NCBI RefSeq assembly: GCF_030297155.1 | Contig: NZ_AP028067.1 | Coordinates: forward strand, 558,001 to 622,000 | From: Vibrio sp. FE10 | Lineage (GTDB): Bacteria; Pseudomonadota; Gammaproteobacteria; Enterobacterales; Vibrionaceae | Direction: 5' to 3' | Length of the DNA: 64,000 nucleotides | Shown: piece after piece, positions 1 to 9,038 of the stretch | Numbering within the stretch: the first letter of the stretch is position 1 | Layout of the letters: each line of letters starts with the position of its first letter | The notes under the pieces: model-generated | What the model was told of the DNA's origin: nothing | What the model saw: only the letters and a program-made list of their open reading frames with translations | Databases searched by the model: none | Made by a program: the position numbers and the translations under genes

Positions 1-681
1 GCGGTGATACCATTGAGTGATCTTCTTACGTTCACGCAATGATGATTTTGCATCGATCTCTGCTGGGTTTTTCAGAAGATCTTCAGTGAAACCTTCAATA
101 CCTTTACCTTCTAGCGTTGCTGAGAAAAGTAAAGTTTGTTTACGCCAGCGACATTCTGCTGATAAACGGTCCACAACCGGGCCAAAGCCCATATCTAGCA
201 TGCGGTCTGCTTCATCCAGAACTAACCATTCAATCGCACGACAATCGAAACGCTCACCTTCAATGTATTCCATCAGACGACCAGGTGTTGCCACCACGAT
301 ATCTTGAGTCGTACTTAAGATGTCAGCGTGCTCTTGGTACATCACGCCGCCAGTGATCGTAAAGATATTTAGGCTGGTGTACTTAGCGAGCTCACGAGCT
401 TGCTCGGTGATCTGCATTGCTAGTTCACGCGTTGGCGTCAGGATAAGCATACGTGCAGGACCTGACTTCTTACGTGGGAAGTCCAGTAGGTATTGCAGTG
501 CTGGCAGTACAAATGAAGCTGTTTTACCGGTACCTGTTGGCGCAGAAGCCAAAACGTCTCTTCCATCTAACGCTTGTGGGATAGCTTCAGCTTGTATCTG
601 TGTAGGGCGTTCGTAGCCCATTTCGTCAATTGCTTTAAGCAGCTCTTGGTTTAGATCGAGTTCTGCAAAGGTTCTGATCAC
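1..681 (-). CDS. srmB: ATP-dependent RNA helicase SrmB (N-terminal part, cut by window edge)
   Basis: DEAD-box RNA helicase that helps assemble the 50S ribosomal subunit. Only the first 227 codons are inside the window. Translation of the minus strand shows the family motifs in order: Q motif (RPTQIQ), Walker A APTGTGKT, PTRELA, the DEAD box in LDEADRMLDMGF, and SAT in LLFSATLEG. The match to E. coli SrmB is close throughout. I chose the GTG at 679-681 because a GGAGA Shine-Dalgarno lies just upstream and the next residues (VIRTFAEL) align with the family start. In E. coli srmB is divergent from yfiC; here the yfiC homologue lies upstream on the same strand, so the pair may be cotranscribed. 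Confidence 0.93.
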   Translation of the reverse strand, partial: MIRTFAELDLNQELLKAIDEMGYERPTQIQAEAIPQALDGRDVLASAPTGTGKTASFVLPALQYLLDFPRKKSGPARMLILTPTRELAMQITEQARELAKYTSLNIFTITGGVMYQEHADILSTTQDIVVATPGRLMEYIEGERFDCRAIEWLVLDEADRMLDMGFGPVVDRLSAECRWRKQTLLFSATLEGKGIEGFTEDLLKNPAEIDAKSSLRERKKITQWYHR

Positions 682-788
682 TGTTGTTTCTCCACAAGCA
701 ATAAATGTTTCTGCTTCTAACAGCAGACGATAAAAAAGAGTAGTCGGACATTATAGAAGCATTAGTGATTAGGATCACATGGTATTTG

Positions 789-1517
789 CTACATCTTGAG
801 ATAAAAATCTTTAGTAAGTGCAATAAATGCCTCGCTATAACCACCATCACCATGGATTGTAAGCGATTCACACTGAAGATCTCGCTCACAAGCAGGATCT
901 TTAGATAGTTCAAACAGGATTCTGCTTGGCGGTTTTTTGTCGGTTGTTTTCACATCAAGGCGTTTTGCTAGGTACCAACCACATTGTTGAGCCAGTTTAA
1001 TAAAGCTTTCCCCTTCTGGCGTTGGCAGTATGAAGCTTGCGGTTGCACTCTCTGTTGTGAGTTCGAAACAGCGTTTAGCGAGTTCAAGATGATCCAAACT
1101 TGTTGTGTGTCTAGCGGTGGCCCTTTGACTTTGCTGTGCCTGCTCACCTGAATTGAAATAAGGGGGATTACAAATGATGGCATCAAATGCTTGAGGAAAC
1201 TCGGCCGTTAAAATACTGCCTTGGTGAAGGCGAATACGATCTTGCCAAGGCGACTGTTCAATATTGATGGTCGCGGCATGGATCGCGTGCTGATCAATAT
1301 CAATGGCCGAGATTAAGGCACCTTCGAAACGTTGAGCCGCCATCAAAGCTAATAATCCTGTGCCTGTCCCTATATCAAGTACCGACTCTTTTTCCGCAAG
1401 GTTAACCCATGCACCGAGTAGCACTCCGTCGGTACTGACAGGCATACCGCTCTGTCCACCGTAAATAGAGAATTTTTTGAAATCGAAGCTTTTGGTTTCT
1501 ACCGTTTTGTCTTTCAT
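789..1517 (-). CDS. trmN6: tRNA1(Val) (adenine(37)-N6)-methyltransferase TrmN6
   Basis: SAM-dependent methyltransferase of the YfiC family, which modifies A37 of valine tRNA. The 242-residue protein shows SAM-binding motif I (VLDIGTGTG, residues 46-54) and the amino-N-methylase motif NPPY at 117-120, whose first residues contact the target adenine. Length is normal for the family. Adjacency to srmB is the same partnership as in E. coli yfiC-srmB. About 107 bp separate it from the srmB start and I see no terminator between them, so readthrough is possible. The Shine-Dalgarno before the ATG is poor. Confidence 0.93.
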   Translation of the reverse strand: MKDKTVETKSFDFKKFSIYGGQSGMPVSTDGVLLGAWVNLAEKESVLDIGTGTGLLALMAAQRFEGALISAIDIDQHAIHAATINIEQSPWQDRIRLHQGSILTAEFPQAFDAIICNPPYFNSGEQAQQSQRATARHTTSLDHLELAKRCFELTTESATASFILPTPEGESFIKLAQQCGWYLAKRLDVKTTDKKPPSRILFELSKDPACERDLQCESLTIHGDGGYSEAFIALTKDFYLKM

Positions 1518-1831
1518 GAATGTTCTGAGTATCGAGATATTTTAAGTGATTAGCTCTAATGTTAATAATTTGTATGAATCAATGTTCTGCTTGGAGAGCT
1601 ATTGTTGTGAATTATGGTTAGTTTATAATTATGGCTATTTTTCTATATCCAGTGGAATCCACTGCTTTTTGTTCGTATATGCAAATTTATATGGTGTTTT
1701 TTTATGGTGACTTGCAGCTAGGCGAGCGTTTCGTCATTATGCGCGACTATTTTATAGATTGATTGGCAGCCTTGAGCTGTAACATTCATGTAAACACAAC
1801 ATAAATTCATAAATATAATTAAGGATTATCT
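1518..1831. other. Intergenic region between divergent trmN6 and brnQ
   Basis: This 314-bp AT-rich gap must contain the promoters of both divergent genes. The one distinct structure is a perfect 7-bp inverted repeat with a one-base centre at 1650-1664 (CAGTGGA / TCCACTG), followed by a short T run. I see no small ORF with a convincing ribosome binding site and no recognised riboswitch. Confidence 0.6.
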
Positions 1832-3145
1832 GTGAAACAGAGTCTAAAACTAACAGATATAATGGCATTGGGCTTTATGCTTTTTGCGTTTTTCTTAGGT
1901 GCGGGTAACATCATCTTCCCACCTCTTGCTGGCCAATTGGCTGGTGACCACTTTCTTCCAGCGATGTCTGGTTTCCTGCTGACCGCCGTTGGTCTGCCGT
2001 TAATCACTATCGTCGCAGTTGCAGTGGCGGGTGGCTCTTGGGGTCATCTAACCAAAGACCTTCCTAAGCAAGCTGCAACTATCATGGCTGTGCTGATCTT
2101 CATCATTATCGGTCCTGCATTTGCTGCGCCTCGTACCGGTCTTGTTGCTTATGAGATGGCGGTGAAACCGTTCTTCATCGATGCCTCTCAAGCTCACCTC
2201 ACTCTTTTTTCGATTGCATTTTTTGTGGTAGCGATGTTCTTCTCATGGTCGCAAGGTAAGCTTATCGACGTGATTGGTAAGGTCCTAACACCTGCACTAT
2301 TCGTTGGTTTGGTTGTACTGGCGATCGCTGTATTCGTTAATCCTCAAGGCGATATTCTTGCGGCTCACGGTGAGTACATCACTCAGCCAATGACCAAAGG
2401 TTTCCTTGAAGGCTACAACACCATGGATACTTTTGCTTCTTTGATGTTTGGTATGCTGATTGTTGACGCGATTCGTAGCAAGGGCATTACTGACCGTGCA
2501 GCGACGACTAAGTATCTGATCAGCGCAGGTTGCATTGCAGCTGCTGGTCTAGCGTTTGTTTACATCTCTCTGTTCTTCCTGGGCGCAACAAGTGCAACAG
2601 TTGCAGCGGGTGCGGACAATGGCGGCGCTATCTTAAGCCTATACGTTCAATCTTTGTTTGGTCCTTCTGGTCAGCTAGTACTTTCTGTGATCGTACTATT
2701 GGCGTGTCTAACAACGGCGATTGGCCTTGTATCAGCATGTTCTGATTACTTCAGCTCGCTAACACCGCTGTCTTACAAGACTTGGGTAATCATCAATGGT
2801 GTAGCTTGTGCAACTGTAGCGAACGTTGGTCTTTCTCAGCTGATTTCTCTGTCTGTACCAGTCTTGTTTGCGCTTTACCCAGTAGCTATCGCTCTAGTAG
2901 CACTGACGTTCTTGCGTAGCCGTTTCCCTAATCCAAAAGCGGCTTACCGCGTGGTGGTATTAGTGTCACTGCTGTTTGCTCTTATTGATGGCGCTAAAGT
3001 AGCGGGTGTCGATGTGTCTGCACTTAAGATGCTGCCACTGTTTGAGATCGGTATGGGTTGGTTACTTCCAACTGCTGCTGCAATCATCTGTATGTTCTTT
3101 GTTGGTAAATCAACAGAGCAAGAGATGGCGGAAGAGACTATTTAA
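1832..3145 (+). CDS. brnQ: Branched-chain amino acid transport carrier BrnQ
   Basis: Sodium-coupled leucine/isoleucine/valine uptake carrier of the inner membrane (LIVCS family). The 437-residue product is almost entirely hydrophobic, consistent with about 12 transmembrane helices, and opens with the family's N-terminal pattern (LGAGNIIFPP at about residues 28-37). It starts with GTG at 1832, preceded by an AAGGA Shine-Dalgarno at 1821-1825. It is monocistronic: a strong terminator follows and the next gene, fldB, converges on it. Regulation was not resolved; the upstream palindrome at 1650-1664 is a candidate operator. Confidence 0.93.
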   Translation: MKQSLKLTDIMALGFMLFAFFLGAGNIIFPPLAGQLAGDHFLPAMSGFLLTAVGLPLITIVAVAVAGGSWGHLTKDLPKQAATIMAVLIFIIIGPAFAAPRTGLVAYEMAVKPFFIDASQAHLTLFSIAFFVVAMFFSWSQGKLIDVIGKVLTPALFVGLVVLAIAVFVNPQGDILAAHGEYITQPMTKGFLEGYNTMDTFASLMFGMLIVDAIRSKGITDRAATTKYLISAGCIAAAGLAFVYISLFFLGATSATVAAGADNGGAILSLYVQSLFGPSGQLVLSVIVLLACLTTAIGLVSACSDYFSSLTPLSYKTWVIINGVACATVANVGLSQLISLSVPVLFALYPVAIALVALTFLRSRFPNPKAAYRVVVLVSLLFALIDGAKVAGVDVSALKMLPLFEIGMGWLLPTAAAIICMFFVGKSTEQEMAEETI

Positions 3146-3196
3146 TCTTCCGTTGAGATTAAATCGTTAGTCCGTATTCAATACAAAGTTGAATAG

Positions 3197-3234
3197 AAAA
3201 GGCCTCATTACTTCGCAGTAATGAGGCCTTTTTG
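3197..3234. terminator. Bidirectional intrinsic terminator between brnQ and fldB
   Basis: A perfect 12-bp stem (GGCCTCATTACT with its complement, 3201-3212 and 3217-3228) has a four-base loop. A-rich and T-rich tracts flank it on both sides, so it can terminate the convergent brnQ and fldB transcripts. Confidence 0.93.
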
Positions 3235-3304
3235 TATCTAATCGATGATGTTCTTTCTGCCTGAAGCTCTTAGTTCTTAGCTCTGAACTCTAAGGCTGCA
3301 GAAC

Positions 3305-3826
3305 TTAAAGCTTTTCGCTGTACTCTATGAGTACTTGTTCAACCCAAGTAGCGATGCGTTCGTCGCTGAGTTCGTACTGTGAATCTTCATCCAGAGCTAA
3401 ACCAACAAATTGAGATTTGTCTTCCGTTAACGCTTTAGATGCTTCGAATTCGTAGCTGTCATCGTTTGGCCAGAAGCCGACAAACTCAGCGCCTGCGGTT
3501 TTCAGTTCATCATGCAATAGTCCCATCGCATCCAAGAACCACTCACCGTAGCCTTCTTGGTCGCCTAAACCAAACAGAGCCACAACCTTGCCTTTCATTG
3601 GCGTGGTTGCGATGTCTTCCCACAACTCATTCCAGTCTTCTTGAATTTCGCCGAAATCCCACGTTGAGATACCAAGCAGTAAAAGGTCGTAGTCCGCTAT
3701 AAAAGAAAGAGGGGTTTCTTTCACGTTATGGATATCAACTAGGTCTTCACCAATAATGCCGCGAATTTTCTCTGCTGCCATTTCGGTATAGCAGGTGGTT
3801 GAGCCGTAAAATAATCCAATTTTCAT
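3305..3826 (-). CDS. fldB: Flavodoxin FldB
   Basis: Small FMN-binding electron carrier of the long-chain flavodoxin type. The 173-residue protein has the FMN phosphate-binding loop near its N-terminus (YGSTTCYTE, residues 7-15), the [14 protein letters not shown] region that stacks on the flavin, and the [14 protein letters not shown] segment. It matches E. coli FldB much better than FldA. The fldB/xerD-dsbC-recJ-prfB-lysS neighbourhood is the same as in E. coli, which fixes the paralogue. It is divergent from xerD, and the 138-bp gap between them must hold both promoters. Confidence 0.94.
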   Translation of the reverse strand: MKIGLFYGSTTCYTEMAAEKIRGIIGEDLVDIHNVKETPLSFIADYDLLLLGISTWDFGEIQEDWNELWEDIATTPMKGKVVALFGLGDQEGYGEWFLDAMGLLHDELKTAGAEFVGFWPNDDSYEFEASKALTEDKSQFVGLALDEDSQYELSDERIATWVEQVLIEYSEKL

Positions 3827-3976
3827 AGCAAACGTTCGATTTTAATTTCAGATGGCGAATTCTAACCATAAATCGACTTCGATTGCAGCGATTATCCGCT
3901 CAAGTCGTAATTTTTATGGCATTCATATTTGCTCTGACATACTCTCAAAACAGTTTCCAATATTGTGAGTAACACT

Positions 3977-4891
3977 ATGCAGTCGCCTCAAGGGCAGAGC
4001 GCAGACCACGGTCTCGTTGAGCAGTTTTTAGATGCTATGTGGATGGAGAGAGGGTTATCAGAGAATACACTCGTCTCTTATCGTACGGATTTATCCAAAC
4101 TACTGACGTGGATGGAAAAGCACAATTATCGCCTCGATTTTATTAGCCTTTCAGGTCTACAAGACTATCAAGGTTGGTTAGCCGATGCCGATTTCAAGCA
4201 GACCTCTCGTGCACGTATGTTGTCTGCCATTCGTCGTTTGTTCCAGTATTTACATCGCGAGAAAGTAAGAGCCGACGATCCTAGTGCGCTGTTGATCAGC
4301 CCGAAACTGCCGAAGCGCTTACCGAAAGATCTAAGTGAAGAGCAAGTGGATTCGCTGCTTGAAGCGCCAGATCCAAACGACCCCATTGAGCTTCGCGATA
4401 AAGCGATGCTTGAGTTACTCTATGCAACCGGTTTGCGTGTTACGGAACTCGTTAGCCTGACCATGGAAAACATCAGCCTAAGACAAGGCGTGGTGCGTGT
4501 TATTGGTAAAGGTGGCAAAGAGCGCTTGGTGCCAATGGGCGAAAATGCGGTGGATTGGATAGAGACATTTATCGAGCAAGGTCGTCCACAATTGTTGGGT
4601 GATAATAGTTCGGATGTGGTTTTTCCAAGTAAACGAGCGAAGCAAATGACCCGTCAAACGTTCTGGTATCGTATCAAGCATTATTCGGTGATAGCGGGTA
4701 TCGACACGGAATTATTGTCGCCACACGTATTAAGGCATGCTTTTGCAACGCATTTACTGAACTATGGCGCAGATCTCAGGGTCGTACAGATGTTGCTTGG
4801 GCATAGTGACTTATCGACAACCCAAATTTATACTCACGTGGCGACTGAAAGGCTGAAGCAAATTCACGCTCAGCATCACCCACGTGCTTAA
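3977..4891 (+). CDS. xerD: Site-specific tyrosine recombinase XerD
   Basis: Partner of XerC in resolving chromosome dimers at dif. It shows the N-terminal SAM-like DNA-binding domain and a C-terminal catalytic domain with the tyrosine-recombinase residues: Arg in ATGLRVTEL, His and Arg in HVLRHAFATHLL, His in LGHSDLSTTQ and the nucleophile Tyr in TQIYTHV. Start is uncertain. The ATG at 3977 gives 304 residues; a GTG at 3965 would add four. Neither has a strong Shine-Dalgarno, although GAG lies 7 bases before the ATG. dsbC follows within about 26 bp and is probably cotranscribed. Confidence 0.94.
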   Translation: MQSPQGQSADHGLVEQFLDAMWMERGLSENTLVSYRTDLSKLLTWMEKHNYRLDFISLSGLQDYQGWLADADFKQTSRARMLSAIRRLFQYLHREKVRADDPSALLISPKLPKRLPKDLSEEQVDSLLEAPDPNDPIELRDKAMLELLYATGLRVTELVSLTMENISLRQGVVRVIGKGGKERLVPMGENAVDWIETFIEQGRPQLLGDNSSDVVFPSKRAKQMTRQTFWYRIKHYSVIAGIDTELLSPHVLRHAFATHLLNYGADLRVVQMLLGHSDLSTTQIYTHVATERLKQIHAQHHPRA

Positions 4892-4917
4892 ATCCATTTA
4901 TTTTTAAGGTGAACTTA

Positions 4918-5697
4918 ATGAGCGTATTACGCCGTCTTCCTCTATTAGCGCTTCCTCTCATGATTACTGCATGTAATGCATCAGAAGCGAAAGTAGAACA
5001 AACATCAACAGCCGTAGAAGCTGCTTCAGCGCAAGCTGTTGATACAGCCGCGTTAACGAAGCGCTTTGAAAAAATCGGTATTAAGGTAGAGAAGATTGTT
5101 CCTTCAGATATCGATGGCCTGTTAGAAATTCAAACCAACAGCGGCATTATCTTCTCTTCTCCAAAGGGCGATCACTTTCTAGCGGGCACTCTTTACTCTT
5201 TGGATGACAACGGTAAGTTCAGCGATGTGTTGGCCGAGCGTCAAGCTCCGCTTAATGCTGAAAAGGTCGCGGCATTGTCAGATACGGTTATCGAATATAA
5301 AGCCGATAACGAAAAGTACGTTGTGACGGTGTTTACTGACATTACGTGTGGCTACTGTGTTCGTCTACACAGCCAAATGCAAGGCTATAACGATCTGGGT
5401 ATTACCGTTCGTTACATGGCTTACCCACGTCAAGGTGCGACCGGACAAGTTGCCGACCAAATGGCAGCAATCTGGGCTTCTGACGATCCAAAAGCAGCGA
5501 TGCACAGTGCTAAAGCAGAACGTAAAATGCCAGCAGCGGGCAAAGACCTTAGCGAGCAGAAGCAAATCATAGCGAAGCAGTATCAACTAGGCCGTGAGCT
5601 TGGTATTAACGGTACACCTGCTATCGTGCTAGCAAGTGGTGAGTTGGTGAGTGGTTACTTACCGCCTGTACAACTTCTTCAGCGTTTAGAGCAGTAA
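4918..5697 (+). CDS. dsbC: Thiol:disulfide isomerase DsbC
   Basis: Periplasmic isomerase that reshuffles wrong disulfides and is kept reduced by DsbD. The thioredoxin-type active site CGYC lies at residues 144-147, in a C-terminal domain after an N-terminal dimerisation region. I prefer the ATG at 4918 over the in-frame GTG at 4909 because AAGGTG sits 6 bases before it. The hydrophobic leader ends in LMITAC, a good lipobox with Cys19 as acceptor, so this copy may be a lipoprotein instead of a soluble protein; this is inference. It sits between xerD and recJ as in E. coli. Confidence 0.94.
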   Translation: MSVLRRLPLLALPLMITACNASEAKVEQTSTAVEAASAQAVDTAALTKRFEKIGIKVEKIVPSDIDGLLEIQTNSGIIFSSPKGDHFLAGTLYSLDDNGKFSDVLAERQAPLNAEKVAALSDTVIEYKADNEKYVVTVFTDITCGYCVRLHSQMQGYNDLGITVRYMAYPRQGATGQVADQMAAIWASDDPKAAMHSAKAERKMPAAGKDLSEQKQIIAKQYQLGRELGINGTPAIVLASGELVSGYLPPVQLLQRLEQ

Positions 5698-5707
5698 GCT
5701 GTATTCC

Positions 5708-5787
5708 GAGCAAATCAGTTTGGTATAGAACGGTATGATTTGCTCAGAGCGATGAGACTCGTTGAAAGTTATCTAACCTCATCGCTC
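5708..5787 (+). other. Two tandem perfect hairpins in the dsbC-recJ gap
   Basis: Two 10-bp perfect inverted repeats follow each other: GAGCAAATCA at 5708-5717 with its complement at 5736-5745, and GAGCGATGAG at 5747-5756 with its complement at 5778-5787. The second is followed by GTTGTTTT, so it could be a weak terminator for dsbC. The long loops (18 and 21 bases) are unusual for simple terminators. Confidence 0.6.
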
Positions 5788-5853
5788 GTTGTTTTAATTC
5801 CCCCACGTTTTTGATTTAAGGAGTGGCCTGATTGATATCGGGCCCATTTTTAT

Positions 5854-7590
5854 ATGATAGAGATCCAACGCCGCCCTGAGGTCGATACTTCAGTTTTACC
5901 TGCTCACTTACCTGACTTGTTAAAGCGCATTTATGTGAGTCGCGGAATCGACAGTGCAGAGCAACTGGAGACGGCTGCGAAAGGCTTACACTCCTATCAA
6001 AAACTGGGCGGTATCGATGCCGCGGTTGAACTGCTTTTCAATGCGATTAAGCTTCAGAAGCGCATTATCGTTGTCGGTGATTTTGATGCCGATGGCGCGA
6101 CGAGTTCCGCTTTGTCAGTATTGGCACTGCGTATGCTGGGCAGTTCGAATGTCGATTACTTGGTACCAAACCGCTTTGAAGATGGCTACGGCTTGAGCCC
6201 GGAGGTTGTTGAACAAGCGATTGAGATTGGTGCCGAAGTGATCATGACCGTGGACAACGGTGTCTCGTCGATTGACGGTGTTCGCTTCGCTAAAGAGCAA
6301 GGCCTTGATGTGTTGGTTACCGATCATCACTTACCGGGTAATGAACTGCCAATCGCTGATGCGATGGTTAACCCCAACCTAGAAAGCTGTGCATTTCCTT
6401 CAAAAGCACTAGCGGGTGTGGGTGTGGCGTTTTACCTGATGATGGCGCTGTGTGTTCATATGCGTAAATTGGGTTGGTTCGCACAACATGGCATGACAGA
6501 ACCTAAGTTGATGGAACTGATCGATTTGGTTGCGTTAGGTACCGTTGCCGATGTGGTACCACTCGATGAAAATAACCGTATCTTGGTTCATCAAGGTTTA
6601 CAGCGTATCCGTGCAGGCAAAGCGCGCCCGGGTATTCAGGCCTTGATTGAAATTGCTAAGCGAGACGCTAAGCGTTTGGTCGCTTCTGATTTTGGTTTTG
6701 CACTCGGCCCGCGTATCAATGCGGCAGGCCGATTGGATGATATGTCGTTTGGTGTTGAGTTGTTGATGAGCAATAACATTCACGCCGCGCGTCGAATGGC
6801 CAGTGAGTTAGATGGCTTGAACCAGACACGTAAAGAGATCGAAGAGGGCATGAAACAAGAAGCGATGGCTTTTTGTGAGCGCCTTGAGTTTGGTAAAGAC
6901 GATCTGCCTTCCGGTTTAGCCCTGTTCCAACGTGATTGGCACCAAGGTGTGATTGGTATTTTGGCTTCGCGTATCAAAGACAAATACCACCGCCCAGTGA
7001 TTGCGTTCGCTGATGGTGGGGAAGGCAGTATCAAAGGTTCATGTCGCTCGATTCCGGGTTTGCACATGCGCGATGCGCTTGACCGAATCGATACTCAAAA
7101 CCCAGGCTTGATCTTGAAGTTTGGTGGCCATGCGATGGCGGCCGGTTTGACCATTATGGAAAAAGACTTCGAGCGATTCAGCAAGATGTTTGATGATGTT
7201 GTGCGCAAAGAGCTCGGCGAGACGGCGCTGAAGGGCATCATCTTGTCTGATGGTGAACTGTTACCAGAAGAGTTCTCTATGCACACCGCTGAAACATTGC
7301 GTTCAGGTGGTCCTTGGGGGCAAGCGTTCCCTGAGCCAATCTTCGATGGTGAGTTCAAAGTACTGCATCAAAAATTGGTGGGTGAGAAACACCTTAAATT
7401 GATGCTAGAACCTTTATATAAAGGCCATCCAACCAATGTAATGATTGATGGTATTGCCTTCAACGTTGATTTACGTCGCTGGCCAGATGCGTCAGTGAAA
7501 ACGGTCAATCTCGCATTTAAGCTGGATATCAACGAGTTTCGTGGCAACCAAACTTTGCAGTTGATGATTGACCATATTGAAGCGAAATAG
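5854..7590 (+). CDS. recJ: Single-stranded-DNA-specific exonuclease RecJ
   Basis: 5'-3' exonuclease on single-stranded DNA that acts in RecF-pathway recombination, mismatch repair and base-excision repair. The 578-residue protein carries the DHH-family metal motifs: DFDADG at 76-81, the DHH of VTDHHLPG near residue 157, and the C-terminal DHHA1 glycine motif FGGHAMAAGL. It aligns end to end with E. coli RecJ, including the terminal KLDINEFRGN block. The Shine-Dalgarno is weak. A terminator-like hairpin follows, so prfB probably has its own promoter. Confidence 0.95.
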   Translation: MIEIQRRPEVDTSVLPAHLPDLLKRIYVSRGIDSAEQLETAAKGLHSYQKLGGIDAAVELLFNAIKLQKRIIVVGDFDADGATSSALSVLALRMLGSSNVDYLVPNRFEDGYGLSPEVVEQAIEIGAEVIMTVDNGVSSIDGVRFAKEQGLDVLVTDHHLPGNELPIADAMVNPNLESCAFPSKALAGVGVAFYLMMALCVHMRKLGWFAQHGMTEPKLMELIDLVALGTVADVVPLDENNRILVHQGLQRIRAGKARPGIQALIEIAKRDAKRLVASDFGFALGPRINAAGRLDDMSFGVELLMSNNIHAARRMASELDGLNQTRKEIEEGMKQEAMAFCERLEFGKDDLPSGLALFQRDWHQGVIGILASRIKDKYHRPVIAFADGGEGSIKGSCRSIPGLHMRDALDRIDTQNPGLILKFGGHAMAAGLTIMEKDFERFSKMFDDVVRKELGETALKGIILSDGELLPEEFSMHTAETLRSGGPWGQAFPEPIFDGEFKVLHQKLVGEKHLKLMLEPLYKGHPTNVMIDGIAFNVDLRRWPDASVKTVNLAFKLDINEFRGNQTLQLMIDHIEAK

Positions 7591-7650
7591 TTGAAGCCAA
7601 ATAGCGTTATCATTCACTAAATGATGTTCACCGTTTAGCCCCAAGTTCCA

Positions 7651-7683
7651 CAAGCTCTGTTCAAAAACAGGGCTTGTTTTCTT
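7651..7683 (+). terminator. Intrinsic terminator after recJ
   Basis: A 10-bp stem with one G-U pair (CAAGCTCTGT at 7651-7660 with ACAGGGCTTG at 7667-7676) encloses a six-base loop and is followed by a T-rich tract. Confidence 0.75.
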
Positions 7684-7841
7684 TCTTTCCCTTATAAATC
7701 CTACGCCTTTTTTTAGCCTGTCAAATTTATATCCCACTAAGTTATTGAATCTTGGCTTTCCACTCTAAAAAATTCTGTATCTCCGTCACACTTTTGAGTA
7801 CAATTCTTCGGTTAAATTCTACTCATAAATGATGAGCTAAA

Positions 7842-8940
7842 ATGTTTGAAATCAATCCTATTAAAAACCGTCTGCAGGATGTGTCTGAACGCACAAATAT
7901 CCTGAGGGGGTATCTTTGACTATGACGCTAAGAAAGAGCGTCTAGAAGAAGTAAACGCAGAATTAGAACAACCGGATGTATGGAACGAACCTGAGCGTGC
8001 ACAAGCGCTAGGTAAAGAACGTTCTGCATTGGAAGCGGTAGTAGAAACGATCGACCAACTTGACCAAGGTGTTGAGGATGTTGAAGGTCTATTAGAGCTT
8101 GCGGTTGAAGAAGAAGACCAAGAAACGTTTGACGAAATTGAACCAGAACTGGCTGAGCTAGAAGCTAAGCTAGAAAAACTGGAATTCCGTCGTATGTTTG
8201 CTGGCGATCACGACGCATCAGATTGCTACATCGATTTACAGTCAGGCTCGGGCGGTACAGAAGCTCAAGACTGGACTTCAATGATGTTGCGCATGTACTT
8301 ACGTTGGGCAGATTCGAAAGGCTTCAAGACTGAAGTTATCGAAGTGTCTGATGGTGATGTTGCTGGCCTTAAAGGCGCAACGGTACGTATTTCTGGTGAG
8401 TACGCTTATGGTTGGTTACGTACGGAGACCGGTGTTCACCGTCTAGTTCGTAAGTCACCATTTGATTCAAGTGGCCGTCGTCATACTTCATTTGCATCTG
8501 CGTTTATCTACCCAGAGATTGATGACAACATTACGATCGACATTAATCCTTCTGACTTACGTATTGACGTATATCGTGCCTCTGGCGCTGGTGGTCAGCA
8601 CGTAAACACCACTGAATCGGCGGTACGTATTACTCACGTTCCAACCAACACAGTGGTTCAATGTCAGAATGACCGTTCGCAGCATAAGAACAAAGATCAA
8701 GCGATGAAGCAGCTACGTGCTAAGCTTTTTGAACTTGAGATTCAAAAACAAAATGCTGAAAAACAAGCGAGCGAAGAAACGAAATCAGACATCGGTTGGG
8801 GCAGCCAAATCCGCTCTTACGTACTGGATGATTCTCGTATCAAAGATCTGCGCACCGGCATCGAAAATCGCAATACTCAAGCGGTTCTTGACGGTGACTT
8901 AGACAAGTTTATTGAAGCTAGCCTGAAATCAGGTCTGTAA
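7842..8940 (+). CDS. prfB: Peptide chain release factor 2, with programmed +1 frameshift
   Basis: Class I release factor that reads UGA and UAA. The gene is in two frames: 25 codons from the ATG at 7842 reach an in-frame TGA at 7917-7919, and a +1 slip at CTT-TGA-C continues in the frame ending at 8940, giving 365 residues as in E. coli. The slip site has all its usual parts: an internal Shine-Dalgarno AGGGGG (7905-7910), TAT, then CTTTGAC. Low RF2 makes UGA read slowly and favours the shift, so the protein sets its own level. The product shows the SPF anticodon tripeptide (RKSPFDSS) and the catalytic GGQ (GAGGQHVN). It is an intact gene, not a pseudogene. Confidence 0.97.
7905..7920 (+). promoter_or_regulatory. 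prfB recoding site (+1 frameshift signal)
   Basis: AGGGGG acts as an internal ribosome binding site three bases before the CTT slippery codon, followed by the slow UGA stop and a C. This arrangement is the canonical RF2 autoregulatory element and is read directly from the sequence. Confidence 0.96.
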
Positions 8941-8959
8941 GCTTTACCAACTATTAAGC

Positions 8960-8980
8960 TTTACCAATAATATTGGTAAA
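8960..8980. promoter_or_regulatory. Perfect 10-bp-arm palindrome upstream of lysS
   Basis: TTTACCAATA and its complement flank a single A. It overlaps the second copy of an imperfect 17-bp duplication that begins at the prfB stop codon (8938-8954 and 8955-8971). It may be an operator or a small hairpin; no regulator is recognised. Confidence 0.5.
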
Positions 8981-9038
8981 AATGCCTATATTTGAAAAAA
9001 TATAGCTGTCCAAATTATAAAAGCAGGGTACATCTCTA

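Noticed and set aside
7917..7919. In-frame TGA in prfB as evidence of a pseudogene
   Set aside because: It is the programmed frameshift site, with the internal Shine-Dalgarno and CTTTGAC slip sequence intact.
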